In this document: in pieces, positions 9,691-21,190 of the stretch
Layout: every line of letters starts with the position of its first letter
Position numbering within the stretch: the first letter of the stretch is position 1
NCBI GenBank assembly: GCA_030374765.1
Contig: JARGXX010000068.1
Coordinates: 1 to 64,000, forward strand
From: Agarophyton chilense
Taxonomy: Eukaryota; Rhodophyta; Florideophyceae; Gracilariales; Gracilariaceae
Length of the DNA stretch: 64,000 nt
Direction: 5' to 3'
Program-made: the position numbers and the translations under genes
The notes under the pieces: generated by a model
The model's input: the letters and a program-made list of their open reading frames with translations, nothing else
Told to the model about the DNA's origin: nothing
Database searches by the model: none

Positions 9691-10182
9691 TAAAATCCAA
9701 TAAACGCAAAGCTTCCCCTAAAACCCCTAAAGCCCTCCAGCCCCTAAACAATGTTTTCCTCTCCGTAAATAAAAAATCCCATAAAGGTAAAGTTTCCCCT
9801 AAACCCCCTGAACCCCTGAACCCCTGAACCTCTAAAACCCCTAAAACCCCTACACAATGGTTTCCTCTCCGTAAATTCAAAATCCCATAAAGACTCCTAA
9901 AACCCCTAAAATCCAATAAACGCAAAGCTTCCCCTAAAACCCCTAAAGCCCTCCAGCCCCTAAACAATGTTTTCCTCTCCGTAAATAAAAAATCCCATAA
10001 AGGTAAAGTTTCCCCTAAACCCCCTGAACCCCTGAACCCCTGAACCTCTAAAACCCCTAAAACCCCTACACAATGTTTTCCTCTCCGTAACTTCAAAATC
10101 CCATAAAGGTAAAGCTTCTCCTAAAACCCCTAAACCCCTCAACCCCTAAACCCCTAAACCCCTGAAACCTGTAAAAGCCCGT
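9691..10182. repeat. Degenerate telomere-like DNA with embedded Penelope tail fossils
   Basis: Imperfect CCCCTAAA and CCCCTGAA units alternate with 45-55 bp segments such as those at 9748-9800, 9854-9892, 9964-10014 and 10068-10120. The segments resemble the tail of the Penelope 3' UTR (3406-3457). The stretch 9676-9880 is itself duplicated at 9897-10100 (period about 221 bp). Minus-strand reading frames here are by-products of the repeat and not genes. Confidence 0.75.
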
Positions 10183-11080
10183 ACACAATGGTTTCCTCTA
10201 CGAAAACGTAAACTCCCGTAGGCCCTGACCGATAGCTACTTAGTGGCGATGCCACTGTTGGACAAACCTTAACGTCATAAGAATCTACCTGTCATCGTTA
10301 AGCATACGTCATCCCTACCTCACTAAACGCACTGCACGCGGCTTCTTTAGCTGAGAGTGTGGCGCCAGCACTCGCGTGACCTACTACTCACCACACTCAA
10401 CCTACATTGAACTTGGCAATACCATCGAATATCGACCCCCAGTGTTGCCGGATATGAAAACCATCCTAGAACCAAGCGCAAACGCACCTTTTTCAGCCGC
10501 GTACACGACCCCAAAAACGCACATACAAAACGCCTGACAATGTGCCATCTGCCTCCACGAAATAGCCACAGAACCAAGCGCAAACGCATAACACAACCCT
10601 TTCTTTTGATAAAAATTTCGCACATTATCCAGCTTACAACACAGCTCGACTGTGCAGCGGAGATGTGGCTGAAACCAAGCGCCTTTGAGTGCCACACTCG
10701 ACGCACGCCTCCACGTTGTGCAGCAAAAATGTTACAATAAAACATGTGCAAACGCAGGATTTGGCAGAAAGCCCAGCGCGCCTAAAATTTATGATTTTTT
10801 CAAATGCAAATATTGCGAAAATGGGTGCTGCGCGCCAACATCTGGCAATTCGCGCGCTACGTTACCCGAACGAAGCGCCTGAGCGCAATTAGCCACGATC
10901 TTTTGATCGTGCCAATGTGTCATACGCGCTCTCCAGCACAACGTTTTTCATCCAGGGGGTCCAAATCGCACATACGTCGAATGCAGCGCGTGGCGCTTGG
11001 TGTATGTAATTACCAAGCGCTACTGACAACTGCGTTTTACCAAGCGCCAGCCCACACTTACAACCTGTAATATATATAGG
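10183..11080 (+). repeat. Subtelomeric repeat, copy 1 (full length, about 0.9 kb)
   Basis: It begins with ACACAATGGTTTCCTC and ends with the constant CTGTAATATATATAGG. It holds five direct ACCAAGCGC motifs (10471, 10573, 10674, 11012, 11039) and one inverted copy at 10993-11001. The inverted copy and the motif at 11012 form a stem. CACGATC, TTTT, GATCGTG at 10894-10911 is a perfect hairpin. No convincing coding frame is present. Confidence 0.85.
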
Positions 11081-11402
11081 ATTTGGCAGAAAGCCCAGCG
11101 CGCCTAAAATTTATGATTTTTTCAAATGCAAATATTGCGAAAATGCGTGCTGCGCGCCAACATCTGGCAATTCGCGCGCTACGTTACCCGAACGAAGCGC
11201 CTGAGCGCAATTAGCCACGATTTTTTGAGCGTGCCAATGTGTCATACGCGCTCTCCAGCACAACGTTTTCCATCCAGGGGGTCAAAATCGCACATACGTC
11301 GAATGCAGCGCGTGGCGCTTGGTGTATGTAATTACCAAGCGCTACTGACAACTGCGTTTTACCAAGCGCCAGCCCACACTTACAACCTGTAATATATATA
11401 GG
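11081..11402 (+). repeat. Subtelomeric repeat, partial copy (3' third)
   Basis: A 0.32-kb duplicate of the 3' third of the unit, starting at the internal GGATTTGGCAG and ending with the same TATATATAGG end. It is joined directly to the end of copy 1. The hairpin is degenerate here (GATTTTTTGAGC instead of GATCTTTTGATC). Confidence 0.85.
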
Positions 11403-12373
11403 TAAAGCTTCTCCTAAAACCCCTAAACCCCTAAACCCCGAAACCCCTAAACCCCTGAAACCTGTAAAAGCCCGTACACAATGGTTTCCTCTACGAAAAC
11501 GTAAACTCCCGTAGGCCCTGACCGATAGCTACTTAGTGGCGATGCCACTGTTGGACAAACCTTAACGTCATAAGAATCTACCTGTCATCGTTAAGCATAC
11601 GTCATCCCTACCTCACTAAACGCACTGCACGCGGCTTCTTTAGCTGAGAGTGTGGCGCCAGCACTCGCGTGACCTACTACTCACCACACTCAACCTACAT
11701 TGAACTTGGCAATACCATCGAATATCGACCCCCAGTGTTGCCGGATATGAAAACCATCCTAGAACCAAGCGCAAACGCACCTTTTTCAGCCGCGTACACG
11801 ACCCCAAAAACGCACATACAAAACGCCTGACAATGTGCCATCTGCCTCCACGAAATAGCCACAGAACCAAGCGCAAACGCATAACACAACCCTTTCTTTT
11901 GATAAAAATTTCGCACATTATCCAGCTTACAACACAGCTCGACTGTGCAGCGGAGATGTGGCTGAAACCAAGCGCCTTTGAGTGCCACACTCGACGCACG
12001 CCTCCACGTTGTGCAGCAAAAATGTTACAATAAAACATGTGCAAACGCAGGATTTGGCAGAAAGCCCAGCGCGCCTAAAATTTATGATTTTTTCAAATGC
12101 AAATATTGCGAAAATGGGTGCTGCGCGCCAACATCTGGCAATTCGCGCGCTACGTTACCCGAACGAAGCGCCTGAGCGCAATTAGCCACGATTTTTTGAG
12201 CGTGCCAATGTGTCATACGCGCTCTCCAGCACAACGTTTTCCATCCAGGGGGTCAAAATCGCACATACGTCGAATGCAGCGCGTGGCGCTTGGTGTATGT
12301 AATTACCAAGCGCTACTGACAACCGCGTTTTACCAAGCGCCAGCCCACACTTACAACCTGTAATATATATAGG
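11403..12373 (+). repeat. Subtelomeric repeat, copy 2 with telomere-like lead-in
   Basis: A short telomere-like lead (11403-11470) precedes a near-identical full unit from about 11474 ending TATATATAGG at 12373. The near-identity to copy 1 over about 900 bp points to recent duplication or gene conversion. Confidence 0.85.
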
Positions 12374-13112
12374 CTTCTTTAGCTGAGAGTGTGGCGCCAG
12401 CACTCGCGTGACCTACTACTCACCACACTCAACCTACATTGAACTTGGCAATACCATCGAATATCGACCCCCAGTGTTGCCGGATATGAAAACCATCCTA
12501 GAACCAAGCGCAAACGCACCTTTTTAAGCCGCGTACACGACCCCAAAAACGCACATACAAAACGCCTGACAATGTGCCATCTGCCTCCACGAAATCGCCA
12601 CAGAACCAAGCGCAAACGCATAACACAACCCTTTCTTTTGATAAAAATTTCGCACATTATCCAGCTTACAACACAGCTCGACTGTGCAGCGGAGATGTGG
12701 CTGAAACCAAGCGCCTTTGAGTGCCACACTCGACGCACGCCTCCACGTTGTGCAGCAAAAATGTTACAATAAAACATGTGCAAACGCAGGATTTGGCAGA
12801 AAGCCAAGCGCGCCTAAAATTTATGATTTTTTCAAATGCAAAAATTGCGAAAATGGGTGCTGCGCCCCAACATCTGGCAAGTCGCGCGCTACGTTACCCA
12901 AACGAAGCGCCTGAGCGCAATTAGCCACGATTTTTTGAGCGTGCCAATGTGTCATACGCGCTCTCCAGCACAACGTTTTCCATCCAGGGGGTCAAAATCG
13001 CACATACGTCGAATGCAGCGCGTGGCGCTTGGTGTATGTAATTACCAAGCGCTACTGACAACCGCGTTTTACCAAGCGCCAGCCCACACTTACAACCTGT
13101 AATATATATAGG
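12374..13112 (+). repeat. Subtelomeric repeat, copy 3 (lacks first part)
   Basis: It begins inside the unit at CTTCTTTAGCTGAGAG and runs to the constant end at 13112. It has more point differences than copies 1 and 2. The junction with copy 2 shares GGCTT with the original sequence. Confidence 0.85.
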
Positions 13113-13482
13113 TCGCTCAAAACAGAACTTTATCCAACCACCGCAGATATCGAGTACACCCTCAAACAATCTGTTCACCACGCATTCGTACTATACTGGA
13201 ACTTGACGTCTCGACTCTAGACCCCTAAAACCCCTAAAATCCAATAAACGTTAAGCTTCCCCTGAAACCCCTAAAGCCGTCCAACCCCTAAACAATGTTT
13301 TCCTCTGCGTAAATAAAAAATCCCATAATGGTAAAGTTTCCCCTAAAACCCCTAAACCCCTGAACCCCTAAACCCCTAAACGCCCTAAACCCCTAAACCC
13401 CTAAAAACCCCTTCAAAATCCCATAAAGGTAAAGCTTCCCCTAAAACCCCTAAACCCCTAAACCCCTGAAACCTGTAAAAGC
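13113..13482. repeat. Duplicated helicase 3' flank plus telomere-like DNA and Penelope tails
   Basis: 13113-13240 repeats the helicase 3' flank of 9568-9690. It is followed by telomere-like units and tail fossils at 13292-13345 and 13411-13440. No helicase coding sequence precedes it; the constant end of repeat copy 3 is joined to the flank at AGGTC. Confidence 0.75.
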
Positions 13483-14384
13483 CCGTACACAATGGTTTCC
13501 TCTACGAAAACGTAAACTCTCGTAGGCCCTGGCCGATAGCTACTTTGTGGCGATGGCACTGTTGGACAAACCTTAACGTCATAAGACCCTACCTGGCATC
13601 GTTAAGCATGCGTCATCCCTACCTCACTAAACGCACTGCACGCATCTTCTTTAGCTGAGAGTGTGGCGCCAGCACTCGCGTGACCTACTACTCACCACAC
13701 TCAACCTACATTGAACTTGACAATACCAACGAATATCGACCCCCAGTGTTGCCGGATATGGAAACCATCCTAGAACCAAGCGCAAACGCACCTTTTTTAG
13801 CCGCGTCCACGACCCCAAAAACGCACATACAAAACGCCTGACAATTTGCCAACTGCCTCCACGAAATCGCCACAGAACCAAGCGCAAACGCATACCCTAA
13901 CCCTTTCTTTTGATAAAATTTTCGCACATTATCCAGCTTACAACACAGCTCGACTGTGCAGCGGAGATGTGGCTGAAACCAAGCGCCTTTGAGTGCCACA
14001 CTCGACGCACGCCTCCACGTTGTGCAGCAAAAATGTTACAATAAAGCATGTGCAAACGCAGGATTTGGCAGAAAGCCCAGCGCGCCTAAAACTTATGAAT
14101 TTTTCAAAAGCAAATATTGCGAAAATGGGTGCTGCGCGCCAACATCTGGCAAGTTGCGCGCTACGTTACCCGAACGAAGCGCCTGAGCGCAATTAGCCAC
14201 GATCTTTTGATCGTGCCAATGTGTCATACGCGCTCTCCAGCACAACGTTTTTCATCCAGGGGGTCCAAATCGCACATACGTCGAATGCAGCGCGTGGCGC
14301 TTGGTGTATGTAATTACCAAGCGCTACTGACAACCGCGTTTTACCAAGCGCCAGCCCACACTTACAACCTGTAATATATTTAGG
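13483..14384 (+). repeat. Subtelomeric repeat, copy 4
   Basis: A full unit with more substitutions than copies 1 and 2, ending CTGTAATATATTTAGG. It keeps the perfect GATCTTTTGATC hairpin. Its end is joined to a Penelope ORF1 fragment. Confidence 0.85.
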
Positions 14385-14862
14385 CTCAAGACGGAACTTA
14401 GTTGTACCATTGGAAACTTCTGTGAAACCGAAAAGAAAACTGCCGACGCCCTGAAAAAGTCCGCAGAAGGTGCTGGTGAAGAGGAGGTCCCGGAAGGGGT
14501 CAACCAGCTGCGGAAGGATGTGAAGGCAATAAAGAAGGAAATGAAGTCTATGAAGTCTACTCAACAGAAGAAAAATCCCGACAAAGCCCATAAACCCCCT
14601 AAAACCTCACAAAAGGGGAAGCCGAAGGCCGGGAAGTCCAAAGGAAAGCCGAAAAACGGAAAGCGAGGCGCTCCAGAACGGGGCGCCAAGCAAAATTAAC
14701 CCGTTCACGGCGAAGAAAGCCCCGCTCCTTCCAACCGCGAGAACTAAAATACAACCCCCCAATTGGGATCAAAGCCAACGAAGTACCACTTGAAGTCAAA
14801 AAGGTATTTTCAGTTGGCGGGGGTTTTGTATTACCAACCCCACTGAAGGAACGCTTCTGAGT
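14385..14862 (+). mobile_element. Fragment of a second Penelope-like element (ORF1 and RT start)
   Basis: An ORF1-like frame (about 14388-14698, TAA at the end) encodes a Glu/Lys-rich, probably coiled-coil stretch followed by the Lys/Pro-rich GAKQN tail. The RT N-terminal frame overlaps it in the -1 register and continues with KYNPPIGI and VFSVGGGFVL. It ends at about 14862, where non-element sequence starts. Both copies keep the overlap and the Arg/Lys-rich junction peptide. Here the 3' side is missing, unlike the usual 5' truncation. Confidence 0.8.
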
Positions 14863-14918
14863 TTCAAAACGACACAGATGAGTCTGGTCGTCCCAGAAAA
14901 AGGCTAAAGCCTTTAAAC

Positions 14919-17323
14919 TTGCCTATATCAGAGAACAAAGTCCAGATACAAGACAAGTCAGGGCATCACCCAAATCTTGATACGATTCCTTTCGATGTAT
15001 CGAAACCATGTTCTCAGATTCTTGGGCGCTGGAGCTATTCTGGAGCTGCTGTTCTGGAAAGCGATATTTCTTTGGAATACAGAGGAAATACAATCTTTGA
15101 ATTTGGCCCATATCAGCCCATGTCTCCCTTCGGTGTCAAACTCGTCGATGTAGGGACTCGGACATATGCACATCATCTCCCTACTTTTCTAGAGCACCTT
15201 CGCACAATGAACAGCTGCAATCACTCGGTGTTTAAGTCCACCATGCAATTTAATGTTACTGTTGCAGTAGCAGAACGCCGTGAAAACATTCTAGTGGTCA
15301 TGCCCACCGGATCGGGAAAGACTTTGTGCATTCTACTTCCAGCGTTTATGGAACGCTCATCCTTTACTACAATCATGATTGTTCCGCTGGTGGCACTGGT
15401 AGAGGAACTTAGGCTCCGTGCCGAGAAATGTGGGCTTCATGCCAGTACAACTATACTTGGAAACATCGGAGAGCCAGCCGACGTTTACATGCTCGTTCCC
15501 GAGCAGGTTCGGGACCAACGATTCAAGCAGTTGGTTCAAAAACTTGTGGCGGAGAGAAGACTGGCCCGCGTTGTAATCGACGAAGCCCATCTCACTGCAT
15601 CTTGGTCTTCTTTTCGACAAAGCCTGCGTGATTTGAGATACAGACTACTTGAAGTACCGAAAAATATCCCATGCATCTTACTAACTGGGACTATTCCACC
15701 ACGAGATCGCTCTGCCCTTGGCGCAAAGCATGGAATGCGTAAAGCTTCTGTTCTCAGCATGCCCACAGTCCGCAAGAACCTTTATTTCGCCGTGATCAAC
15801 GTCGAAAGCGATTCACCATGTTCGCAAGAGCGTTCAGAGCGCGGAAGGTTTCAAATTGCGAAGCCAAAGATCCTCGAGAAGACTCTCTCCGTTCTTGAAG
15901 AAAAGTTAAAAGAGATAGGTCAACAAGTTAAGCTTAACGCCAATGATCATCAGGACTCGCCTGCTTTCCGAGTTCTCCTTTACGTCACTCGAAGGAAGGA
16001 CGCAGAGCAGCTCAGTGATATTGTATCAGCCTTATACGAGGAGGAACAAGGTTTAGACAACGGAAGCCCCAGGAAACCTCTATCGAAAAAGGTCTCTGTT
16101 TTTGCTATCACGCCGGCATGGAAAAGATTCAACGGATCCAGATATACAAAGCTTGGAGACAGCAAAATAGTCAAGGTGAAAAAGATACGACGGATTCATC
16201 TCAGTGCACAGTGGTCCTCATGGTGTGCACGTGTGCGTTTGGAGCTGGAATAGACGCCCCTAACGTGAGACTAGTCTTGCATGTAGGTGGATCTACGTCA
16301 CTTTCGGACCATGCACAGGAGTCTGGAAGAGCAGGGAGGGATGGAAGGCTCGCTTTTTGTATCACCGTCTACTCCAGTAGTCTTGCACGTTCCTTTGAGC
16401 CTGAACTAGAGCGAAAGGCATTGCAGATCCAAAATGAAGAAGACTATATTAAACTAGAGCAGTGGAGGGAAGAACAGAAATGGCTCGAAAGCACTTTGTT
16501 GTCCCGAAAGAATTGGATGTATGGTGTCATGGACGGGGAACAAAGTGGCATGTGCTTGCCGGATAGCGAGTCGGAGAATTGTGACATTTGCGACACTCGA
16601 AGCAATGGTGCACCAAAATTTGATGACGGTGATAAGCGACAGAGTTGGGAGAATTGCAGCCCTGCTGGGCCGAAATGGAGACCGAAACCCCACGCCCTAA
16701 AAGCGGAAGGTCCTGCTAACGCCTTCTCTCAAGCATATGAAGCTTCTAGTCGGGCACTACAATTTACATCTTCTCATGAAGAAAACTCAATGGGTCATGT
16801 TGTAGGGACTTGCGAGTCCCTCATTAGAGAATTTGAACATGATTGCATTGCTTGCTATGTTTCACACGAAGCAGTTGTGAAACACGGTAATCAAAGTTGC
16901 TGGTGGAAAAGGAACCGATGCTTTAGATGCTACTCAAAAGATTACAGGTACCGCTTGTGTGACAAAGATCTTGCAATACCATCTGGGGGTGGTTTCAAGT
17001 GTGGTCTGTCTTACGCGAAAGGATTCAAAGTACACAGGGATGGGCTGGGTTTCGGTCCTACTTGTAGACTGGTTCTTCTCAGGGATCTTGGCTGGTATCT
17101 GTGGAGATCATCGCCGATGAAAAGGGCACGTTTGGTACAGGATCTTTTCTGCGACAGAGACTGCAGTCTCTTTAACGAATCCCAAGTGGCAAGCTTACGT
17201 TCTGATTCTACTATGTTTCACGAACAAGACCGGGTGTTTGCGAAATGGTTATCGTCGTTGGACGACGAAACTCCCAATGTTCTAAGGATTGGCGTTTGGT
17301 TTTCAAATGTGAGGAAGGAGTAA
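14919..17323 (+). pseudogene. RecQ-type telomere-linked helicase, broken by one frameshift
   Basis: The first frame (14919-16253) has Walker A PTGSGKT (129-135), DEAH (221-224) and TGTIPPRD. The second (used to 17323, TAA) has CAFGAGIDAPNV, QESGRAGRDG and the C-terminal Cys cluster with RCFRCY. The two meet at a run of five T at 16099-16103. One more T would give VFCYHAGM in one frame, so a single-base deletion (or sequencing error) explains the break. The N-terminal recombinase-like module of the 4324 gene is absent. The frame opens at a TTG; the first in-frame ATG is about 15120, so the 5' end is uncertain. A Penelope fragment lies just upstream. Confidence 0.85.
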
Positions 17324-17747
17324 AATGAGCTTAGTCAGATATGAAAGTAAATGCAGCTGTACGTAAGTATAAACTTTCACATTCGTTTCACACGTACATG
17401 TTTTAGGGCAGCACTGCACCATTACCGATCAGAGATATGAAATGCGAGTTATATGCACCGTGTGATGCTTGAAGTAAAGACCATGCTCCATTTCGCCGCG
17501 TTCTATGGTTTTGGTATCGTAAAATGATCAACAATGGAACGGGGCTCAATTCACCGCCTTGGCATACAACTGGTTCTCCAAAAAATTAAAAATTTAATCG
17601 CGTTCCATTGCATCCATCAGGCGCTGTCAAAAACGCACATACACTTATTCTGCGCTGCATTCCATGGTTGACGTCAGAGCAATGACAACATGTAAGCAGC
17701 CCAAACGCATGTAAAATCTTAGAACCCAATTTGATCCTATTAATTGG
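17324..17747. other. Intergenic, no gene seen
   Basis: The 3' flank of the broken helicase, moderately AT-rich. No frame, RNA gene or repeat was recognised until repeat copy 5 starts at about 17748. Confidence 0.5.
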
Positions 17748-18635
17748 TTTCCTCTACGAAAACGTAAACTCCCGTAGGCCCTGACCGATAGCCATTTTGT
17801 GGCGATGGCACTGTTGGACAAACCTTAACGTCATAAGACCCTACCTGGCATCGTTAAGCATGCGTCATCCCTACCTCACTAAACGCACTGCACGCATCTT
17901 CTTTAGCTGAGAGTGTGGCGCCAGCACTCGCCTGACCTACTACTCACCACACTCAACCTACATTGAACTTGACAATACCAACGAATATCGACCCCCAGTG
18001 TTGCCGGATATGGAAACCATCCTAGAACCAAGCGCAAACGCACCTTTTTTAGCCGCGTACACGACCCCAAAAACGCACATACAAAACGCCTGACAATGTG
18101 TCAACTGCCTCCACGAAATCGTAACAGAACCAAGCGCAAACGCATACCACAACCCTTTCTTTTGATAAAATGTTCGCACATTATCCAGCTTACAACACAG
18201 CTCGACTGTGCAGCGGAGATGTGGCTGAAACCAAGCGCCTTTGAGTGCCACACTCGACGCACGCCTCCACGTTGTGTAGCAAAAATGTTACAATAAAGCA
18301 TGTGCAAACGCAGGATTTGGCAGAAAGCCCAGCGCGCCTAAAATTTATGAATTTTTCAAAAGCAAATATTGCGAAAATGGGTGCTGCGCGCCAACATCTG
18401 GCAAGTCGCGCGCTACGTTACCCGAACGAAGCGCCTGAGCGCAATTAGCCACGATTTTTTGAGCGTGCCAATGTGTCATACGCGCTCTCCAGCACAACGT
18501 TTTCCCTCCAGGGGGTCAAAATCGCACATACGTCGAATGCAGCGCGTGGCGCTTGGTGTATGTAATTACCAAGCGCTACTGACAACCGCGTTTTACCAAG
18601 CTCCAGCCCACACTTACAACCTGTAATATATATAG
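17748..18635 (+). repeat. Subtelomeric repeat, copy 5
   Basis: A diverged copy of the 0.9-kb unit with the constant CTGTAATATATATAG end. It lies 3.4 kb further inside than copy 4. The end is followed by a truncated copia LTR. Confidence 0.85.
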
Positions 18636-19252
18636 ACACAGGTCGCTTGCGGCGAAGGAAAAGGGGTGGTAGAGCTACAACAACAGCGAGCTGGAAGTGG
18701 GGTGTAAGGCCACTACTTGCCAGCGAGGGTGAGCAGTGCAACTGTAAAACGTTGATGGAAGGTAGGTACGAGACGGGTCGTGAAGTAGTTGGGGGCTGAC
18801 TATCTATTATAGCTCGTCCGGATCTCCGGTTAAGGAATCCTAAGCGAGGAACAGAATAGTCATGATGCCCATGTTGTCTCCTTTACTTGGAGTCGGCGCT
18901 CACCTCTGGTGCACTATATACTGTGTGCCAGGGTGAGTGCCCAAATATATATATAAATAATACCCAGTGGTCAGCCACTTAGCCAAACCACTGTATGGGT
19001 ACGGTCCCTAATGGACGTCTAGCTACAAAGGGTAGTAAAACCAGCCACGTGGAGCGCCACTACATGCGCCGTTGCAAGCCACTCCACTCGTGATACCACG
19101 TGTTCCAACAATGTACCCTGCCTCCTGCCATCCTATGTGGTGTGCCGTTTTATATCACAATGTTGATGACATCACTCACTTACTTATGAGTTCCAACCGC
19201 GACTTCGCGAAAACCCAACATATCGGATTCCCCGACATAGTAGAATACTACA
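18634..19252 (+). mobile_element. Truncated solo LTR of the copia family at 31.6-36.5 kb
   Basis: It matches, in inverted orientation, the LTR at 35877-36542, from GGTCGCTTGCGGCG to the terminal TAGAATACTACA. The first about 50 bp are missing or reduced to AGACAC. Its 3' end (CA at 19251-19252) abuts a helicase fragment starting TCGACGCTGATTCC. Confidence 0.8.
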
Positions 19253-21190
19253 TCGACGCTGATTCCAAAAACTGCCCACAACCGACATTTTGGGCACCGA
19301 TATGTTCACCCATGCGTTGTCGAGGTGGCTCTCATGTGCGCAGAAAATCCAAGAACGCCTGTTGGTTGCGCTACACCTTTCGTCGGACTCTTCTGCGCGC
19401 GGCACATAGATTGAAACATACCGTACCCACAACGACCAACACTTTCAACTTTGTCTCATGCTCATCGACAAATCGCCTGTCCTCATTTGCAGTTATATGA
19501 AAACGCGAAACAGAAAAGGGGCCGCCACTCCGATTGCTCGCTTTCCCGAGGCCCAAATATCCCGTCTTCTGCTCATGTACTTGACTCTCATACGTCCGTT
19601 TGAAGTGTAGGACAATGCCCCAAGGGGGAAAACCTACGAAGACGTCCGGATCTTCCTCTCACGAGGTAACCGGCGCGGTAGAGCCCTCCCAGGGATCGGC
19701 GCGCAAAGCCGGGTGTAAGCCGGAGCCGAACCGTCGCGACGGGCGCAGGGAGGTTGAAAGAAGCCGAGAATATCCGCCGAAGCGGTGCTTGCGTATCCTC
19801 TGAGGAGGCAAAACACACGAGAGTGGCGACCACGACAGGTGTCAGTGCGAGCCGCAAGAGCGGGAATTGCCCAATGAAGGGGAGGAAAAGGGAAGGAAAA
19901 TGGGAACGGAGGCAAGAGGGCGAGGTTGACCACGAGTCGCAAGAAGGGACTCGGGAATAGCCGGCACTGCCGGGTGTAGCAAACCGTATACACGGGCGGA
20001 ACCACGAAAGTGGGAATAGATACCCAACACACGAAGGCTGCTTGAACGTCCAAGGGGGTTGGGAAGCCGTGCACCACGGGAAATCCCTCCGTAAGGAGTT
20101 GTATATCCGCGCAGGCGGTTCGACCCAGAGCCAAGATCTGGAAGACCAAGATCATCCTTGTTGGGCAGACTTTATTGGACCAGCGGCCGCGAGGCCGGCG
20201 GCCTAAGTACTGTAGTCACCGTAGAATAGAATAAATAAAGCCTATCCTAAATAGCTAAATGTCCGTCTAACAAAAGGGGCCAATCTGGCGGCCACGTGTC
20301 TTGCGGGCGCTGCGGCCACGTGTACGGCACCCGGTCCTGCCGGTGTATCACCGGCGTTCCGGCCATCGCCGTAAAAACGGATTGCTCCTACTCATAATGA
20401 GGTTGCACGCCGGAGGCTCCGGAAAAAACTTAAGTCTCCAAAAACCTCCCTGGAGGACGTTGCTCTTCATGAAGCATATATCGTCCGCCGGCTGCACGGG
20501 GAAAACTGTTTCCAGATGCATTGGAAAATGCTGTTCGCCAACTGCGGAACTCCGTATGCCGCAAACAGCATACGCTCGATTGTCAGCTCTCACTTGAGCA
20601 AACGCGGTTTCGCGATATCCTTCAACGACTATAGAAACTTCACCGTGGAAATGAGCAACACAGTTTCCAATGTCACCGCATCTTCTGTAGCCGATCACAT
20701 CTTGGAAGAGCTGTTGTCTACCGCCCATGGCCAGGAGGGCCATTCTGCTCACACTGCCGCTTTTCTTTACGCTCATACACCATGTAACATATCCGGTTTG
20801 CAGCACTCTCAACTTTCCAAATATCGCGAGTGGTCCAGCAAATGGCACCAGTATCTTGGTCTTCTTCTTCATGCTCCCCTCACCCAACAACAACAACAAC
20901 AACACAGAAAACGCCTGGTTACTGACACAGTTCTACCTACACCTGAACCAAAGCGCTCCATCCATACATCCCAACCAACCCCGTCGTCTCCCAATGACCG
21001 CTTTGTGATCCCCCATTCTCAAATCCACCTAAACCTGGCGGCCTCACATCCTTTCAACCCACATCCGCCTGCTTTTATGACAGCCGCCATACCGCGCGAT
21101 GGAGCTTCTCTCTTACAACAACCGCTTGTGACCTACGAACATATTACATCAGAAATGCTCTGAGTACTAAGACATGCACTTTCCAACGAC
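19253..21190 (+). pseudogene. Third telomere-linked helicase copy, N-terminal module only, rearranged
   Basis: It is nearly identical to the 4324-9258 gene but carries only two blocks, matching about 5490-5506 plus 5945-6265, and then about 6270-7002. An LTR (19606-20469) splits it. It retains DYRNFTV and the GHSAHTAAFLYA recombinase-like motif and the polyglutamine run. A TGA at 21161-21163 ends the frame just before the helicase core, which is absent. The sequence is unlike the gene after about 21190. A decaying relic. Confidence 0.85.
19606..20469 (+). mobile_element. Solo LTR (864 bp) with 5-bp target duplication
   Basis: Starts TGTAGGACAATG and ends GCTCTTCA (TG...CA). It is flanked by TGAAG at 19601-19605 and 20470-20474. 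Removing it with one TGAAG restores the uninterrupted helicase sequence TTTGAAGCATATATCG. The start AGGACAATGCC and an internal GGCCACGTG block resemble the chromovirus LTRs at 42306 and 52535, so it may be a distant family member. Confidence 0.88.

Noticed and set aside
9647..10142. Minus-strand 149-codon Gly/Phe/Arg repeat protein
   Set aside because: A translation of degenerate telomere-like repeats and duplicated Penelope tails.
10347..14000. Minus-strand frames of 97-142 codons (with MHMFYCN or MALKGAW starts) recurring in each subtelomeric repeat
   Set aside because: They recur because the DNA unit recurs. Some copies are broken, overlapping frames exist on both strands, and no domain or signal is present.
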